Assembly: GCF_019091085.1 (NCBI RefSeq)
Contig: NZ_JAGXJY010000005.1
Coordinates: 62,001-126,000, forward strand
Length of the DNA: 64,000 nt
Direction of reading: 5' to 3'
Source: Mesorhizobium sp. GbtcB19
Lineage (GTDB): Bacteria > Pseudomonadota > Alphaproteobacteria > Rhizobiales > Rhizobiaceae
Under the pieces are notes generated by a model that ran no database searches, was not told the origin of the DNA, and was given only the letters and a program-made list of their open reading frames with translations. The position numbers were made by a program, and so were the translations under genes. Within the stretch, counting starts at the first letter, position 1, and each line of letters begins with the position of its first letter. Shown here one piece after another: positions 61,430-64,000 of the stretch.

Positions 61430-62236
61430 TCAGGCGATACTCGCCTTGAGGAAGGCCAGCACCGCCGCCGTCAGGGCATCGCCGTCCTTGCCGAAATCGC
61501 CATTGATCGACATGTGCGTATAGGCGCTGCCGTCGAACAGCGTGACCTTTGTGCCCGCGGCGCGCAGGCGCTCGGCGAAGGCTGTCGACTCCTCGCCTCG
61601 GCCCGAGGCCCGCGAATAGGCAATGAAGGTCGGCGGATGTTTTTTGCCGTCGACATAAGTCGCCGGCGAAAGTGCCGCCCATTGCGTCGGGTCGGAGAAG
61701 ACACGCGCATAGGCGCGCACCATGCCGCCATTGCGGGACAATGCCGCAAGATCGTAGGCCCTGGTGTCGTCGAGGATCAGCGCGGCGACGCCGGGCAGCC
61801 CGCCGCGCATGCCGGTCAGCGCGATCAGATGGCAGCCGGCCGAATGGCCCATGCCGACAATGCGGTTCGGATCGCCGCCATATCTGGCGATATTGGCGCG
61901 CACATAGGCATAGGCCTTTTCGACATCGCTGGCCTGGGTGGCAACATCGGCTTCCGGCAGCATGCGGTAGTCGATCGAGACGAAGACGAAGCCGTTGGCC
62001 AGCAGGAAGTCCGGTTTGGCTCCGACCTGGCCGCGCTTGCCGAACCGCCAGGCGCCGCCATGGACGAAAAACACCACCGGCAGGTTTTTCGCGCCGGCTG
62101 CCGCGTAGATATCGAGCTTGGCCGGACCGTAATCGAGGGTTTGCGGTTCCGGCTGGCCCGGACGCCCTGCGGCTGGCGCGCCTGCCGGCAACAGCGCCGC
62201 CAGGGCTGCCGCGATGAAGCTGCGTCGATCGATCAT
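61430..62236 (-). CDS. Exported alpha/beta hydrolase
   Basis: 268-residue hydrolase of the carboxylesterase/HSL-like group. The N-terminus MIDRRSFIAAALAALL carries twin arginines before a hydrophobic stretch, suggesting Tat export. The oxyanion loop is FFVHGGAW, the nucleophile is in GMGHSAGCHL, with Asp and His near the C-terminus (TAFAERLRAAG, YTHMSI). ATG 62236 has GGAG at 6 bp; Met 62242 is an alternative. The stop TGA directly abuts the bolA stop on the other strand. Confidence 0.86.
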   Translation of the reverse strand: MIDRRSFIAAALAALLPAGAPAAGRPGQPEPQTLDYGPAKLDIYAAAGAKNLPVVFFVHGGAWRFGKRGQVGAKPDFLLANGFVFVSIDYRMLPEADVATQASDVEKAYAYVRANIARYGGDPNRIVGMGHSAGCHLIALTGMRGGLPGVAALILDDTRAYDLAALSRNGGMVRAYARVFSDPTQWAALSPATYVDGKKHPPTFIAYSRASGRGEESTAFAERLRAAGTKVTLFDGSAYTHMSINGDFGKDGDALTAAVLAFLKASIA

Positions 62237-62450
62237 CGCCATCTCCGGCCAAGCTGCGGCGACAGCGCGCGGACGCTCGCCACGCACCTTACTACAGACC
62301 GATAATGACAACTTTCGGTGCGAAAACAAATCCGCTCCTTGACGGTCAGCCGGCAATCACCACGTATCTTATTAGGCGAGCATTTTCGGCCGAATCGGGG
62401 TGTCCCCGACGGCCAATGCCGGAGTGCATTGTGCTACCCGTCGCGTGAAG

Positions 62451-62475
62451 GGAACCACAATGCTTTCCGGGGGTT
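62451..62475 (+). promoter_or_regulatory. EcfG-type general stress promoter before prkA
   Basis: GGAAC (62451-62455), 17 bases, GTT (62473-62475): a match to the GGAAC-N16/17-(C)GTT consensus of alphaproteobacterial EcfG sigma factors, with G in place of the usual C. It lies about 50 bp before the prkA ATG, a suitable distance for a promoter. Confidence 0.5.
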
Positions 62476-62525
62476 GAAGAAGCGATGAGCCGATTGGCAG
62501 CCTGTCGGCTCCGAGGCAAGGCACC

Positions 62526-64000
62526 ATGCGCGAAAATCAATCAGACGTCTTCGATCTGTTCTCGGAGATCTATTCCAACGCGGCCCAGGAAGAGATCAGC
62601 CTCCAGCAATATTTGCTAGCCTGCCGCGAGGACAAATCCATGTATGCCTCGGCGCCGGAGCGCATGGTCGAGGCGATCGGCGAGCCGAACCTGGTCGATA
62701 CCAGCAAGGACGAGCGGCTGGGCCGCATTTTCTCCAACCGCACCATCAAGATCTACCCCTCCTTCTCCGACTTCTACGGAATGGAGGATACGATCGAACG
62801 CATCGCCGGATATTTCCGCTATGCCTCGCAGGGGTTGGAGGAACGCAAACAGATCCTCTATCTGCTTGGCCCGGTCGGTGGCGGCAAATCCTCGCTCGCG
62901 GAACGGCTGAAGAAGCTGATGGAGCAGCGGCCCATCTACACGCTCAAGGTCGGCAACCAGATCAGCCCGGTCTTCGAATCCCCGCTCGGCCTTTTCAACC
63001 CCGACCGCATGGGCGATCTGCTGGAAGACAAATACGGCATAGCCCGCCGCCGCCTGAACGGACTTATTTCGCCCTGGGCGGCCAAGCGCCTCGACGAATT
63101 GTCCGGCGACATCTCCAAATTCAGTGTCGTCAAGCTGTCGCCGTCGCGGCTGCGCCAGATCTCCATCGCCAAGACCGAGCCCGGCGACGAGAACAATCAG
63201 GACGTCTCGGCGCTGGTCGGCAAGGTCGACATCAGGCAATTGGAAAACTTCAGCCAGTCCGACCCGGACGCCTATTCCTACAGCGGCGGCTTGAACCGGA
63301 CCACGCAAGGGTTGCTTGAATTCGTCGAGATGTTCAAGGCGCCCATCAAGGTCCTGCATCCGTTGCTGACGGCAACCCAGGAAGGAAGCTACAACGGCAC
63401 CGAGAATTTCGGCGCCTTCCCTTACCAGGGCATCGTCGTGGCCCATTCCAATGAATCGGAATGGCAGCAGTTCAAGAACAACAAGAACAATGAAGCCTTC
63501 CTCGACCGCATTCTCGTGGTCAAGGTTCCCTATTGCCTGCGCATCACCGAGGAAAGGCAGATCTACGAAAAGCTGGTGCGCGAAAGCGAGCTGGCAAACA
63601 GCCCCTGCGCGCCCGAGGTATTGGATATCCTCAGCCGCTTCACCGTTTCGACCCGCCTGGCCGAGCATGAGAACTCACCGCTCTACACCAAGATGCGCGC
63701 CTATGACGGCGAGAACCTCAAGGAAGTCGATCCGAAAGCCAAGTCGGTCCAGGAATATCGCGACGCCGCCGGCGTCGACGAAGGCATGACCGGGGTCAGC
63801 ACGCGATTCGCGTTCAAAATCCTGTCGCAGACGTTCAACTACGACACCAAGGAGGTGGCCGCCGATCCCGTGCATCTGATGTACATCCTCGAGGAGGCGA
63901 TCAAGCGCGAGCAATTTCCGAAGGAAACGGAAGCCGCCTATCTCGAATTCATCAAGTCGGAACTAGCAGCCCGCTATGCGGAGTTCATCGGCCATGAGAT
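62526..64000 (+). CDS. prkA: PrkA-family serine protein kinase (5' part)
   Basis: The first 491 residues of PrkA/YeaG, open at the window end; full members are about 640 residues. It begins RENQSDVFDLFSEIYSNAA. The AAA+ part contains Walker A GPVGGGKS at residues 115-122 and VLHPLLTATQEGSYNGTENF; VVAHSNESEWQQFKNNKNNE and the DRILVVKVPYCLR block follow. The C-terminal kinase-like domain lies mostly outside. YeaG-type kinases act in stress and starvation responses. ATG 62526 has GAGG and AAGG just upstream. Confidence 0.93.
   Translation, partial: MRENQSDVFDLFSEIYSNAAQEEISLQQYLLACREDKSMYASAPERMVEAIGEPNLVDTSKDERLGRIFSNRTIKIYPSFSDFYGMEDTIERIAGYFRYASQGLEERKQILYLLGPVGGGKSSLAERLKKLMEQRPIYTLKVGNQISPVFESPLGLFNPDRMGDLLEDKYGIARRRLNGLISPWAAKRLDELSGDISKFSVVKLSPSRLRQISIAKTEPGDENNQDVSALVGKVDIRQLENFSQSDPDAYSYSGGLNRTTQGLLEFVEMFKAPIKVLHPLLTATQEGSYNGTENFGAFPYQGIVVAHSNESEWQQFKNNKNNEAFLDRILVVKVPYCLRITEERQIYEKLVRESELANSPCAPEVLDILSRFTVSTRLAEHENSPLYTKMRAYDGENLKEVDPKAKSVQEYRDAAGVDEGMTGVSTRFAFKILSQTFNYDTKEVAADPVHLMYILEEAIKREQFPKETEAAYLEFIKSELAARYAEFIGHE

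Overview
The window is high-GC alphaproteobacterial chromosome, most like Mesorhizobium or a close Phyllobacteriaceae/Rhizobiales relative. Support for this: the aerobic cobaltochelatase genes cobS-cobT beside bolA and a J-domain gene; tlpA divergent from argH followed by an LptM-like lipoprotein gene and lysA; a SAM-II riboswitch before metX-metW; a CpdR-like regulator beside hpt; a CtrA-type box before ftsEX; and many copies of short palindromic intergenic repeats typical of rhizobia. Coding density is high and almost everything looks chromosomal and housekeeping. There is no rRNA, tRNA, CRISPR array, prophage or intact insertion sequence.

Layout. 0-3.4 kb: permease and ATPase of an iron(III)-type ABC importer, then a VapBC-type toxin-antitoxin pair behind a perfect 12-bp inverted repeat. 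3.4-8.7 kb (minus strand): ugpB-ugpA-ugpE-ugpC plus a metallophosphoesterase, a glycerol-3-phosphate/glycerophosphodiester scavenging operon. 8.9-12.7 kb: an endonuclease/exonuclease/phosphatase-fold protein and an MHYT-PAS-GGDEF-EAL protein. 12.7-20.5 kb: tlpA, argH, lptM-like, lysA, an ArsR/dehydratase divergent pair and the large TIGR02302-type membrane protein. 20.5-23.9 kb: VOC protein, LysR, DMT permease behind a terminator-bearing leader, CpdR-like regulator and hpt. 24-30.7 kb: ftsE-ftsX, a YdcF-type protein and plsC, interrupted by a repeat-bounded block (PNPOx-like, AhpD-like, LysR). 30.7-32.7 kb: a second repeat-bounded block (LysE, aldo/keto reductase). 32.7-39.7 kb: ChaC-like, DUF2125, PfkB kinase, arogenate/prephenate dehydrogenase, hisC and the riboswitch-controlled metX-metW. 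40-47.5 kb: glycosyltransferase, DUF1194 protein, an SbmA/YddA-like ABC protein with a degenerate ATPase domain, methyltransferase/gloB, cupin, lysoplasmalogenase-like and YddG-like proteins. 47.5-56.2 kb: DUF3108, rpmB, yhhQ behind a preQ1-I-like element overlapping its start codon, a spermidine-synthase-like protein, dienelactone hydrolase/LysR, ArsR-SRPBCC pair, a GT-C-like membrane protein and a 2OG-oxygenase-like protein. 56.3-64 kb: phytase-like, cobT, cobS, J-domain, bolA, an alpha/beta hydrolase and the 5' part of prkA.

I did not find a clear undescribed multi-gene system. The signals most worth following are regulatory or structural: the compact preQ1-I-like element whose pseudoknot would include the yhhQ AUG; the structured leader with an intrinsic terminator before a DMT permease; the ABC protein that keeps Walker A and B but has lost the Q-loop, signature and H-loop residues; the palindromic repeats whose ends lie on stop codons; the CtrA-type box before ftsE; and the paired GT-C-like and oxygenase-like genes.
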